Positions 1-7,200 of a DNA stretch of 7,291 nt are shown piece after piece. The translations under genes and the position numbers were made by a program. How positions within the stretch are numbered: the stretch's first letter is position 1; each line of letters begins with the position of its first letter. The notes under the pieces were generated by a model. The model saw nothing but the letters and a program-made list of their open reading frames with translations. It had not been told where the DNA came from and did not search any database. The stretch is from Bacteroidota bacterium. Its GTDB lineage: Bacteria > Bacteroidota > Bacteroidia > Flavobacteriales_F > PHOS-HE28. The DNA lies in NCBI GenBank assembly GCA_023412755.1, contig JAEZCB010000072.1:1-7291 (forward strand), in the 5' to 3' direction.

Positions 1-15
1 CTGTTCCATAATCAT
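1..15 (-). CDS. Start of a further minus-strand gene, cut by the window edge
   Basis: Reading the minus strand from base 15, the codons are ATG ATT ATG GAA CAG, and then the window ends. The ATG shares its A with the last base of the TGA stop of the neighbouring ThiF-like gene, giving a TGATG junction. This arrangement is typical of translationally coupled genes in one operon. A second in-frame ATG at 9-7 could also be the start. Only five codons are visible, so the product cannot be named. Because Rv1355c-family proteins, as I remember them, join a ThiF part to a nitroreductase-like part, the missing gene could be such a partner, but this is a guess. Confidence 0.35.
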
Positions 16-1139
16 CAGTTTACTGGGGAAAGAACCTTTTCTTGAAGCGACCGTTCATGTGAATCGAACCACCACCGACCGCTTGTGATGTTCTTGTCCA
101 AAGAAATGGATCGGCAGATATATGCCAATATGGCGCCCCCTTGTATTACATCACTACCCAATTGCGGCCATGTACAGATTGTTCTGCCGATCTCGGGGAT
201 CGAAAGGCGCATCCCTGCACTCAAGGTTTCCGCACCAACAATTTTTGTCAATATGGGCAGCTTCTGAATGTCAGTCAGACCGCCTACTGTGTCCAATGGA
301 ATGCCGACAAGAAGGCCATGTAGTAGTTCCCTGTCCGGCTCCAGGTCAAATCGTTCAACATCGACCATGCAGCGATCGCTGGTATCCATCACCACGGGCA
401 TACCCAACTCACGGGCTTTAAGCCGCGCGAGGATCTTTATGTCTAGGCTGTCACATTCTTCGATCAGCACGTCCAGCTTTCCACCTTCGGTGCAGAATTC
501 ATGAATATTCTCCCTCGTGATCCCTTCGGGGTAGCAGGTCACCTTCAGGAAAGGGTCGATCTCAGCGATTTCCCGAGCCACATTCACCGCTTTGTTAACA
601 CCCATGCCATGCACGCCGCTGCGGATCCGGTTCAGGTTGCTCAATTCAAGAGTATCATGGTCTGCCAGGCGGATCTCTCCGAAGCTGCGTTCCAGGGCCA
701 TGGTGAGGCTTACACTCTGCCCCACGCTTAAGCCGATCACACCCACTTTTTTTGTGGACAGGATCCTCTGCTCTTCGCGGGTGATCTTGTTGCGGTTCCG
801 ATCGGTCCTCACCAGCTTGAATTCCTCCTCATCCAGCAGGTGTACCAATCTGTTAGACCAGGGATAGTACACCCATACTCCGTACTCCTCAGCTGGCAGA
901 TCGCCCAAGTGGGCGATGGCGGCTTGCTGGATATCCTGGCGTCTGGTAAGCCTGGGATCCTGCGTGCGGACCAGCTCCTGGAGCTGGTCCATGATCCGAT
1001 CATGCACCCATACGTGAGGTTTGGTGTTCAGCAGATCCTCCAACCGCATCCGATCATTGGTGTGGGACAACCGGAAAAAGACAGGCTTGTGCCCGTCTTC
1101 CATCACCACTTGCTTCCCTTTCAACACCTCCATCATCAC
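15..1139 (-). CDS. ThiF/E1-like adenylyltransferase-type protein (Rv1355c-like)
   Basis: This 374-residue protein has a UBA/ThiF-type Rossmann domain, the fold that adenylates C-terminal carboxylates of ubiquitin-like or sulfur-carrier proteins. The glycine loop is GLSVGQS at 136-142, a variant of GxGxxG. It is followed by the E1 hallmark LADHDTLELSNLNRI at 158-172, with the ribose-binding acidic residue D160 and the N170-R171 pair. Then come K183 and D230, placed like the ATP-binding Lys and Mg-binding Asp of E1 enzymes. Residues 1-115 form a separate N-terminal region with a WVYYPWSNRLVH stretch that resembles Rv1355c-family proteins as I recall them. The CxxC zinc pairs of ThiF/MoeB are absent, so ordinary thiamine or molybdopterin sulfur transfer is unlikely. 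There is no signal peptide, so it is presumably cytoplasmic. Three ATG codons in a row mark the start and no clear Shine-Dalgarno precedes them. The stop overlaps the ATG of the next gene. The substrate is unknown. Fold assignment is firm; family assignment is moderately sure. Confidence 0.88.
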   Translation of the reverse strand: MMMEVLKGKQVVMEDGHKPVFFRLSHTNDRMRLEDLLNTKPHVWVHDRIMDQLQELVRTQDPRLTRRQDIQQAAIAHLGDLPAEEYGVWVYYPWSNRLVHLLDEEEFKLVRTDRNRNKITREEQRILSTKKVGVIGLSVGQSVSLTMALERSFGEIRLADHDTLELSNLNRIRSGVHGMGVNKAVNVAREIAEIDPFLKVTCYPEGITRENIHEFCTEGGKLDVLIEECDSLDIKILARLKARELGMPVVMDTSDRCMVDVERFDLEPDRELLHGLLVGIPLDTVGGLTDIQKLPILTKIVGAETLSAGMRLSIPEIGRTICTWPQLGSDVIQGGAILAYICRSISLDKNITSGRWWFDSHERSLQEKVLSPVN

Positions 1140-1160
1140 TATTAGGTACTACGGTATGGG

Positions 1161-1194
1161 CAAAAATGATAAAACGGACCGTGAAAAAAACAAA
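1161..1194 (-). promoter_or_regulatory. Candidate Bacteroidota-type promoter for the ThiF-like gene
   Basis: On the minus strand, CATTTTTG (bases 1168-1161) matches seven of eight positions of the Bacteroidota -7 element TAnnTTTG. TTTG at 1194-1191 could be the -33 element. The 22-base spacing is longer than usual, and the region is T-rich, so a chance match is possible. A small palindrome, ACGGTCCGT, lies between the two elements and could hold a regulator. The start codon is about 20 bases downstream. This is motif reading only. Confidence 0.25.
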
Positions 1195-1315
1195 CGATAG
1201 TTGAACTTTTTTGGCAGGCTGGTGTATGCGGTTGATAATGAGAGTTATATGGTTGCGATCCCAAGCGAAACCTTTTCCGGTGCAAGCCCGTTGAATAGGG
1301 CAAAATGCCAATGAG

Positions 1316-1804
1316 ATGGGCGAAATGGTGATCCAACATCCTGCGGTGCCGGTACCAACAGTGATCTATCTGGACGATGATCAGGCGAACCGGCAGGCAT
1401 TCCTTGCAGCCTTCCGCAGGGACCTGCGCATTCTGCTGGCCGCTAATGTCGAAGAGGTCTGGCAACATCTGGCGCAACACCAGGTACAGGTACTCATAGC
1501 CGATCAGCGGCTTCCCGGGCCACAAGGCAGCGAGATCCTCGCCATGGTGCGCGAACGCTTTCCCTCCGTGCGCAGAATGATCCTGACAGGTTACTGCGAT
1601 ATACAGGCGGTGGTGGACGCCATCAACCGTGGTGGAGTGAGCCGCTATCTGTACAAACCATGGGACCCGGCCGAGGTCTTGAAGGCGGTGAAGGAGGCGC
1701 ATGCTGAATATCTCAGCGAGAACGATCGCCTGGATCACCTGGAGAAACTCACCGAGGCCAATCGCCAGTTGGAGTTCGCGTTACGCCAACGGCTGCTTTC
1801 CTAA
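1316..1804 (+). CDS. Response regulator, receiver domain with C-terminal helical tail
   Basis: This 162-residue protein is a two-component receiver domain at about 14-130. The acidic pocket is D20-D21-D22 and the phospho-acceptor is D63, in the motif LIADQRLPG. T91 in the LTGY strand and K114 in YKPW complete the conserved switch residues, so it should be phosphorylatable. The DQRLPG and KPW signatures resemble receivers of the RpfG/HD-GYP and hybrid-kinase type, but no HD-GYP, DNA-binding or kinase domain follows. Instead, about 120-162 is a charged, probably coiled-coil helix (EYLSENDRLDHLEKLTEANRQ). It may dimerise or act through protein contacts. An in-frame TGA at 1292-1294 with no other start in between limits the start to 1316, or to an internal ATG at 1325. 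No histidine kinase is in the window. The peptidase gene follows after 59 bases on the same strand with no terminator between, so the two may be co-transcribed. Confidence 0.92.
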   Translation: MGEMVIQHPAVPVPTVIYLDDDQANRQAFLAAFRRDLRILLAANVEEVWQHLAQHQVQVLIADQRLPGPQGSEILAMVRERFPSVRRMILTGYCDIQAVVDAINRGGVSRYLYKPWDPAEVLKAVKEAHAEYLSENDRLDHLEKLTEANRQLEFALRQRLLS

Positions 1805-1863
1805 TTCACCGGCGAACACGCCGTGGAGGATCCCATTCGCGGCCGGGGTCTTTTCTTTGGGCC

Positions 1864-3720
1864 ATGAGGTCCTTCATTCTTCCAGTGCTGATCGTGTGCT
1901 GCGGTGCCATGGTGCATGCCCAATGCGATCGCTGGCAACAACGGGTAGGGTATGTGATGGCGGTGGATCTGGATGCTTCCAACCACCGGTTCACAGGAGA
2001 TGCCACGCTCACATACACCAACAATTCGCCCGATACCCTGCGTGAAGTGTGGTTCCACATGTACTTCAACGCCTTCCGCCCCGGCAGTGAAATGGACGTG
2101 CGTTCGCGCACCATCGCCGATCCAGATGATCGCGTGGGATCGCGCATAGCCGAATTGACCGAAGAGGAAATGGGCGAGTTGGTCATTTCCACAATGGCAC
2201 AGGATGGCCGCCCGGTGGAGGTCGAACCCATGGGAACTGTGCTGCGTGCCCGGCTTGCTTCACCATTGCTGCCAGGCCGAAAGACCACGTTGAAATACAC
2301 GTTCCAGGGGCAGGTGCCTGTGCAGATACGGCGCTCAGGCCGCAACTCCTCTGAAGGCGTGGCCTACAGCATGGCGCAGTGGTATCCGAAACTCGCGCAT
2401 TATGATCAACGTGGATGGCACGCATACCCCTACGTGGCCCGCGAATTCCATGGTGTATGGGGAAATTTCGATGTGAGCCTCACCCTGGATAGTGGTTTTG
2501 TTGTTGCCGCCACAGGTGAGTTGCAGAACGCACACGAGATCGGGCATGGCTACGACACGGGACGTCGCTCAGTGAAAAGGCCGGCTGGAGGAAAGCTCAC
2601 CTGGCGGTTCCTTGCCAGGGATGTGCATGATTTCGCCTGGGCGGCCGATCCGGATTATGTCCATTTCACCGAGCAGGTGCCAAATGGCCCATTGCTCCAC
2701 TTCTTCCATAAGCGGGATCCGGAGCTAGAAGCCGTTTGGAAGCAACTACCGGAGTACATGGTGCGCACTTTCCAGTACATGGACGAGCATTTCGGCAAAT
2801 ACCCATGGCCGCAGTACAGTTTTGTGCAAGGTGGCGATGGTGGAATGGAATACCCCATGCTCACATTGATCACAGGCAAGCGCAGACTTGGCAGCCTGGT
2901 GGGTGTAAGTGTGCATGAGTTGGTGCACAGCTGGTATTATGGCTTGCTCGCAAGCAACGAAGGACGTTTTCCGTGGATGGATGAAGGCTTCACCGAGTAT
3001 GCCTCCAGCAAGGTGATGAACGAGTTGTTCCCCCGTCCGGGTGATCCGCACGGCAATGCGTATGCGAACTACCGTGCATTGGCCGAAAGTCCATACCACG
3101 AGCCACCGTCCGTACATGCGGACCACTTCATCACCAACAGGGCCTATGGCATCACCGCGTACAGTTTTGGGGAAATGTTCGTGCACCAGTTGGGCGCGGT
3201 GATCGGTGCCAATGATCTGGCCCAGGGCATGCTGCGTTTTTATGAAAGTTGCAAGTTCCGCCATCCGGAGCCGGTGGATCTTGAACGCGTGATGGAGAAG
3301 CAGAGTGGAGTGGAACTGGATTGGTATTTCGATCAATGGATAAATACCACGCGTAAACTGGACTATGGCATCAACAGTGTTCTTGAGGTGGAGGGGAAAC
3401 TATACATCACCCTGGAAAGGAATGAGGAGATGCTTTCACCGGTGGATGTGGAGGTGACCCGCAGGGATGGGAGCCGTTCTTACTTCCATGTGCCGGTGTC
3501 CTTGATGCGGGGTGCCAAGAAACAGGGGAGTGAGCCCTTCGAGTTCCAAACGTTGCCTGCTTGGCAATGGACCGATCCCAACTATACGTTCAGCATTCCT
3601 GGCGACATCGCTGGATTGGCCTCAGTGACCATAGATCCTCAGGACCGGACCGCTGATATGGATCGAAGTAATGACCGTGTGATCTTCCCTGATGGGACGA
3701 GGGGATTCTCGCGTCCTTGA
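1864..3720 (+). CDS. Secreted M1-family zinc metallopeptidase
   Basis: This 618-residue protein is a gluzincin of the M1 (aminopeptidase N) family. A signal peptide covers residues 1-19, with a hydrophobic core and a VHA-Q cleavage site. The following Cys21 is not in a lipobox, so export to the periplasm or beyond is likely. After an N-terminal beta-rich domain comes GGMEYP at 326-331, the counterpart of the GAMEN substrate-binding motif. The zinc site is HELVH at 351-355, with E374 in WMDEGFTEY as third ligand, which gives the exact HExxH-x18-E spacing. E352 is the catalytic base, and Y433 in AYSFGEMF is the likely transition-state tyrosine. The catalytic residues are all present, so it should be active. 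The C-terminus (about 500-618) looks beta-rich, and I see no type IX secretion sorting domain. The start is fixed by the signal peptide, since the frame upstream has no ATG, GTG or TTG back to the preceding gene. The exact substrate (peptide N-terminus cleavage for nutrition, or another role) cannot be told. Confidence 0.95.
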   Translation: MRSFILPVLIVCCGAMVHAQCDRWQQRVGYVMAVDLDASNHRFTGDATLTYTNNSPDTLREVWFHMYFNAFRPGSEMDVRSRTIADPDDRVGSRIAELTEEEMGELVISTMAQDGRPVEVEPMGTVLRARLASPLLPGRKTTLKYTFQGQVPVQIRRSGRNSSEGVAYSMAQWYPKLAHYDQRGWHAYPYVAREFHGVWGNFDVSLTLDSGFVVAATGELQNAHEIGHGYDTGRRSVKRPAGGKLTWRFLARDVHDFAWAADPDYVHFTEQVPNGPLLHFFHKRDPELEAVWKQLPEYMVRTFQYMDEHFGKYPWPQYSFVQGGDGGMEYPMLTLITGKRRLGSLVGVSVHELVHSWYYGLLASNEGRFPWMDEGFTEYASSKVMNELFPRPGDPHGNAYANYRALAESPYHEPPSVHADHFITNRAYGITAYSFGEMFVHQLGAVIGANDLAQGMLRFYESCKFRHPEPVDLERVMEKQSGVELDWYFDQWINTTRKLDYGINSVLEVEGKLYITLERNEEMLSPVDVEVTRRDGSRSYFHVPVSLMRGAKKQGSEPFEFQTLPAWQWTDPNYTFSIPGDIAGLASVTIDPQDRTADMDRSNDRVIFPDGTRGFSRP

Positions 3721-3725
3721 TCCGC

Positions 3726-3763
3726 AAAAAAAAAGATCCCCTGGTCTATGGTACCAGGGGATC
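3726..3763 (-). terminator. Strong intrinsic terminator of the parAB operon
   Basis: A perfect 11-bp inverted repeat (GATCCCCTGGT at 3735-3745 and its complement at 3753-3763) encloses a 7-base loop. It directly adjoins nine A residues at 3726-3734. Read on the minus strand, this is a GC-rich hairpin followed by nine T, which is the classic Rho-independent form. It lies 19 bases beyond the parB stop. On the plus strand the hairpin is not followed by a T run, so it should stop peptidase transcripts poorly, although the hairpin may still protect a 3' end. Confidence 0.92.
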
Positions 3764-3782
3764 CCATGTGGTGGCTAAGCGA

Positions 3783-4676
3783 TCAGCTCATCAGCGCCAC
3801 GATGCGTTGCAAGTCAGCCTCGCTCTTGAACTTGATCTCGATCTTACCCTTGCCTTCAGGATCTTGTTTCACCAGGACCTTGCTTCCGATCTTTTCCGCG
3901 AGCCGCTTGGAAAGTTCGCGATTCGCGCGAGGTGCGAAAGCGGATGCGCGTTTGCCCACGGCAGGCAGGGTCCGCGCAAGCTCCTCCACCTGCCGCACGC
4001 TCAACTGGCTCTCCACGATCCGGTGGTAGAGTTCCAACTGTCTGCCAGGATCACTGATGCTGATCAATGCGCGCGCGTGGCCCATGCCGATGGACCGTTG
4101 CCGAAGCCCAAGTTGGATCTCCGGCGGTAGTTTGAGCAATCGCAGATAGTTGGTGACGGTCGTGCGGTCCTTGCTCACCTTTTCGCTCAACTGTTCCTGC
4201 GTGAGCTTAACTTCATCGATGAGCCGCTGGAAGCTGATGGCCACTTCGATGGCATCGAGTTCCTCGCGCTGGATGTTCTCCACCAATGCCATCTCCAACA
4301 TCGCCTCATCATTGGCTATGCGTATGTAGGCAGGTACATGGGCCAACCCGGCGAGTTGCGAGGCGCGAAAACGCCTTTCACCACTGATCAGCTGGTACCT
4401 GTCATAACCCATGCGGCGCACTGTTACAGGCTGAATGATGCCAAGTTCCTTGATGCTGGCGGCCAGTTCCGCCAGTGCTTCATCGCTGAAGTGTGTGCGC
4501 GGCTGGAACGGGTTAGGTTCTATCTGCGCGATCGGTATGTTGCCAATGGATCCCGCATTGCGTTCGGCCGCGTGGCCATTGCCTTGTTCCGATGGCGCGC
4601 CAACGGTGGTTATGTCGGTGGCAGGGTCGTCCAGCAACGCGCTCAAGCCACGGCCAAGCCCTTTCTTCTTCGTCAT
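3783..4676 (-). CDS. parB: Chromosome partitioning protein ParB (Spo0J family)
   Basis: ParB binds parS sites, spreads as a CTP-dependent clamp along DNA, loads SMC and stimulates ParA ATPase, guiding origin segregation. The 297 residues show the full family layout. The N-terminal basic motif KKKGLGRGLSALL (3-15) contacts ParA. The N-domain carries NPFQPR (55-60), GERRFRA (99-105, the CTP-binding box) and ENIQRE (133-138). The helix-turn-helix is at about 158-184, with KDRTTVTNYLRLLKLP holding the recognition helix. A variable linker leads to a C-terminal dimerisation domain at about 255-297. Length and residues are normal for a chromosomal ParB. The ATG overlaps the TGA of parA by four bases (ATGA), so translation is coupled. 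A strong terminator follows. The recognition helix is of the usual chromosomal type, so canonical parS is expected elsewhere in the genome. Confidence 0.98.
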   Translation of the reverse strand: MTKKKGLGRGLSALLDDPATDITTVGAPSEQGNGHAAERNAGSIGNIPIAQIEPNPFQPRTHFSDEALAELAASIKELGIIQPVTVRRMGYDRYQLISGERRFRASQLAGLAHVPAYIRIANDEAMLEMALVENIQREELDAIEVAISFQRLIDEVKLTQEQLSEKVSKDRTTVTNYLRLLKLPPEIQLGLRQRSIGMGHARALISISDPGRQLELYHRIVESQLSVRQVEELARTLPAVGKRASAFAPRANRELSKRLAEKIGSKVLVKQDPEGKGKIEIKFKSEADLQRIVALMS

Positions 4677-5488
4677 AGCGCTTCTTCAATGGCGATCGTC
4701 CTCTCGCTTTCCGGAATGCGCGTGAGGCTGTTCTTTTGGAGGATCTCGCGAGCCAGGTTCAGGTAATTCACAGCGCCTTTGCTGCTGGCATCGTGCATGA
4801 TGATGGTCTGCCCATGGCTAGGGGCTTCACCAAGGGCCACGTTCCGGTGGATCACGGTATCGAACACGAGCTGCTGGAAATGCGTCTTCACTTCCTCCAC
4901 TACCTGGTTGGCAAGGCGCAGGCGGCTATCATACATGGTGAGCAGCATGCCTTCTATCGCCAGTTCCGGATTGAGGCGTTGCTGCACGATCTTGATGGTG
5001 TTGAGCAGTTTACCCAGACCTTCCAGCGCGAAATATTCGCATTGCACGGGTATGATCACACTGTCACTGGCCGTAAGGCTGTTCACCGTAACGAGCCCGA
5101 GTGAAGGAGAGCAGTCGATGATGATGAAGTCGTACTCATCGCGCAGCGGCCCAAGCACCTTCTTCATCTGCTGTTCGCGATCGCGCATATCGATCATCTC
5201 GATCTCAGCTCCCACAAGATCGATGTGCCCGGGCAGCAGGTAGAGGTTGGGGTTATCGGTGCCGAGCACCACATCCCTGGCTGGTGTGCCATTGATGATA
5301 CACTCGTAGATGCTCGCCTGCACTTCGCGCGGATCGAAGCCCACACCACTGGTGGCATTGGCCTGCGGATCGGCATCCACCAACAGGGTTCGCCGCTCCA
5401 GTACCCCGAGGCTGGCGGCGAGATTGATCGCGGTGGTGGTCTTGCCTACGCCACCTTTTTGATTGACGACTGATATGATCTTGCCCAT
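4673..5488 (-). CDS. parA: Chromosome partitioning ATPase ParA (Soj family)
   Basis: ParA is a dimerising ATPase that coats the nucleoid in its ATP form and is released by ParB, moving the replicated origins apart. The 271 residues carry the deviant Walker A motif KGGVGKTT at 11-18, with signature Lys11 and Lys16. They also carry the A' motif LLVDADPQ at 35-42 (catalytic D40) and Walker B FIIIDCSPSLG at 121-131 (D125). There is no N-terminal helix-turn-helix, so it is a small chromosomal Soj-type rather than a plasmid P1-type ParA. Length is normal. The gene is first in a two-gene operon with parB, with a 4-base overlap. Upstream is a 227-base spacer before the end of the next minus-strand gene, which should hold its promoter. 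I could not identify a convincing -33/-7 pair there. Confidence 0.98.
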   Translation of the reverse strand: MGKIISVVNQKGGVGKTTTAINLAASLGVLERRTLLVDADPQANATSGVGFDPREVQASIYECIINGTPARDVVLGTDNPNLYLLPGHIDLVGAEIEMIDMRDREQQMKKVLGPLRDEYDFIIIDCSPSLGLVTVNSLTASDSVIIPVQCEYFALEGLGKLLNTIKIVQQRLNPELAIEGMLLTMYDSRLRLANQVVEEVKTHFQQLVFDTVIHRNVALGEAPSHGQTIIMHDASSKGAVNYLNLAREILQKNSLTRIPESERTIAIEEAL

Positions 5489-5715
5489 GGTCCTGTAAGG
5501 GTTTGGTGGTGATCCCTTTTGTGGGAGGCACCCTCGTTGGCGTTCGCCGGCCTACCCGTTGACCCAACGCTTTCACGAGTGATACAAAGAACAGCCGCGG
5601 TCACCATACGCAGCTGTTGATAAACCTGTAAGTTTTGAACAGAAAGAGTATGGAGATCCTATTCTGGCACCATGCGATCAACATGGACAACACGCCGGTA
5701 AGCTTATCACCATGA
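5489..5715. other. Spacer between parA and the DUF92 fusion gene
   Basis: This 227-base non-coding stretch lies upstream of parA and downstream of the membrane-protein gene, both on the minus strand. It must carry the parA promoter unless parA is transcribed from the upstream operon. I see no terminator with a T run for the membrane-protein gene. The word TGTTGATAA at 5615-5623 is one base from the reverse complement of the DnaA box TTATCCACA, but it stands alone. A short inverted repeat around GGCGTTCGCC at 5539-5548 has too tight a loop to be convincing. No canonical parS is present. Confidence 0.5.
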
Positions 5716-7200
5716 TCAGGGTATGCCCGCCAAAGGGTGGGGCCAACCATGCATCAGTTCCAGAAGTAGAATGACCGCACCTGTGATGATGCCGTTGCTC
5801 AGCAGGTTCACCAGATCGTTGTTCAATGATCGCCTGCCCGGAACGAGGCGTGCGGCGATCAGGGGTCTATCGGATACGGTCCCATCCTCCAGCATGTATT
5901 TGCGTTGGAACCGCGAACCAAGCACGCTGTCCAGCAACATACCGGCCACGCCACTCACGGTGATGAGGAGTACCATTGGCCAGAAGAATTCCATCATCCG
6001 CACCAGTCCCGCACCCAACAGCCCGAAGACGAAGGATCCCACCAAAGCACCCGCGCTTCCGGCCAGGCTGATCCCACCGGAAAGTCCTGGTGGCACTTTA
6101 TTCCATCCTATGATGTCACGGGTGGTGCCACGGAAAGCGATCCCGATCTCAGAGGCCCATGTATCGGCCGCACTGATGGCGATGCTTGCCGCCATGGCCA
6201 CCGAAGCCAGTGGATGATCCAGGATCGCAGGTATGGCCGCATATATGGCTCCATTGCAAAGGACCTGGATGGCATCGCGCGCCTTGCCATGCTTGCTATC
6301 GGCAAGGTTGGCGGTTTTACCGTACATGCGGCCGATGAAGGTGCTGGCCATCAGGAAAAGGAACAGTGGTATAAGCCAGGCTTGTCCGGCAAAGTAGATG
6401 ACCCAAAGACCTATCAGGGCAGCTGCGATGGCACCTCCTGTTCTTAACCAACCCATGCGCACCGTGAGGAACAGGAAGGCCATGGCCAGTATCATGGCGA
6501 TACCGATCGCAGTGGCTAATTCATCGCGTAATACCATGGGCAGGGCATCCAGTTCTCTTATAAGGAGCCATGCTGCCAGAGGAATGAAGAAATTGTCCCA
6601 GCCACGCGAGCCCATTGCTTCCATGGCCGTGAGCATGAGGGTGATCGTGATCAGAAATGCCCATGTCTGCCAACCAGACATACCTGTGAGCAGGCCGGTG
6701 AATGAGGGGAAGGCCAGGAGCAGGATCAAAGTGGTGATGAAGAATCCAGCACTTCCGATCACCGTTTTCGGATCGCCGGTAAGCCGGTGCCCATCGCGGC
6801 CCCACAGGTTTCCTACCGCTGCGGCAATGGCATCGCTGAAGGCGAGAATGGTCATTGGCAGGGCGATCAGCCATCGCTCCTGTTCAAGGAACAAAAGGAT
6901 CAAATAGGCGAATGGAAAGAGTACGATGCCCCAGCTTCGCTGTCCACCTTTCTGCTCGAACAAATGACCTTTCAGAACAAGCCAGATAAGGACCAACTCG
7001 CAGACAATGACAATGATGCGCAGCAAGGCGAGGTCCTCCAGCCAAAAGGGCACCAGCGCGCAGGCGCCCACGGCACCAACATGCAATACCTTGCGTGCCA
7101 CCCATTGTGGCATGTAGCGGTTGCGCCAGAGTGTTTCGCAGGCTATGGCCAGCAGCAATACCGCCGGCCCAAGCACCAGGAGCACATCAAGGTCGTTCAA
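5716..7200 (-). CDS. VTE5-like polyprenol kinase fused to DUF92 (VTE6-like) domain
   Basis: This 494-residue multi-pass membrane protein joins two lipid-kinase-like families. Residues 1-215 resemble the SEC59/DGK1/VTE5 family. They carry RKVLHVG (36-42), FSDAIAAAVGNLWG (121-134), KTVIGSAGFF (145-154) and a DNFFIPL motif (202-208). Residues about 250-490 form a complete DUF92 domain, with TGGAIAAALIG, RDAIQVLCNGA (308-318), SAADTWASEIG (343-353), PGLSGGISLAGS (371-382), DSVLGSRFQRK (424-434) and NNDLVNLLSNG (460-470). In plants VTE5 phosphorylates phytol and the DUF92 protein VTE6 phosphorylates phytyl phosphate. By analogy this fusion may convert a prenyl alcohol to its diphosphate in the membrane; the natural substrate here is unknown. 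A TTG start is chosen because an in-frame TAG lies at 7210-7212 and no ATG occurs between the two. The next ATG, at residue 30, would remove the first membrane segment. The start lies within the end of the preceding minus-strand frame, suggesting coupled translation. Confidence 0.9.
   Translation of the reverse strand: MNDLDVLLVLGPAVLLLAIACETLWRNRYMPQWVARKVLHVGAVGACALVPFWLEDLALLRIIVIVCELVLIWLVLKGHLFEQKGGQRSWGIVLFPFAYLILLFLEQERWLIALPMTILAFSDAIAAAVGNLWGRDGHRLTGDPKTVIGSAGFFITTLILLLAFPSFTGLLTGMSGWQTWAFLITITLMLTAMEAMGSRGWDNFFIPLAAWLLIRELDALPMVLRDELATAIGIAMILAMAFLFLTVRMGWLRTGGAIAAALIGLWVIYFAGQAWLIPLFLFLMASTFIGRMYGKTANLADSKHGKARDAIQVLCNGAIYAAIPAILDHPLASVAMAASIAISAADTWASEIGIAFRGTTRDIIGWNKVPPGLSGGISLAGSAGALVGSFVFGLLGAGLVRMMEFFWPMVLLITVSGVAGMLLDSVLGSRFQRKYMLEDGTVSDRPLIAARLVPGRRSLNNDLVNLLSNGIITGAVILLLELMHGWPHPLAGIP

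Noticed and set aside
968..990. A near-perfect palindrome, an 11-bp inverted repeat around a single base (GGACCAGCTCC / GGAGCTGGTCC), inside the ThiF-like gene.
   Set aside because: It lies fully within codons for Asp-Gln-Leu-Gln-Glu-Leu-Val, whose common codons are naturally symmetrical. The one-base loop is too tight for a hairpin, and there is no T run or second copy.
1142..1738. A 198-codon minus-strand frame opposite the response regulator.
   Set aside because: It lies antisense to a gene with complete receiver-domain residues, and its own translation shows no family features. It is a shadow frame.
1810..1823. A small hairpin, CGGCG-AACA-CGCCG, just after the response regulator gene.
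   Set aside because: The stem is only five base pairs and no T run follows, so it is not a credible terminator.
1852..1859. TTTCTTTG just before the peptidase start, similar to the Bacteroidota -7 element.
   Set aside because: It lies only four bases before the ATG, which would leave almost no leader, and no suitable -33 element is found upstream.
2746..3336. A 196-codon minus-strand frame opposite the peptidase catalytic region.
   Set aside because: It is antisense to the zinc-binding region of a clear M1 peptidase and shows no recognisable domain.
5568..5586. Bases reading CGCTTTCACGAGTGATACA, which look at first like a parS site.
   Set aside because: The CACGTG centre is broken by an extra base and the right arm does not match the canonical GAAACA, so the palindrome is lost.
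5650..5715. A 21-codon plus-strand frame starting ATG GAG ATC, preceded by a purine-rich AGAAAGAG.
   Set aside because: It is too short to judge, has no recognisable sequence, and ends one base before the stop of the membrane-protein gene on the other strand. An in-frame TAA at 5629 prevents it from being part of a longer gene.
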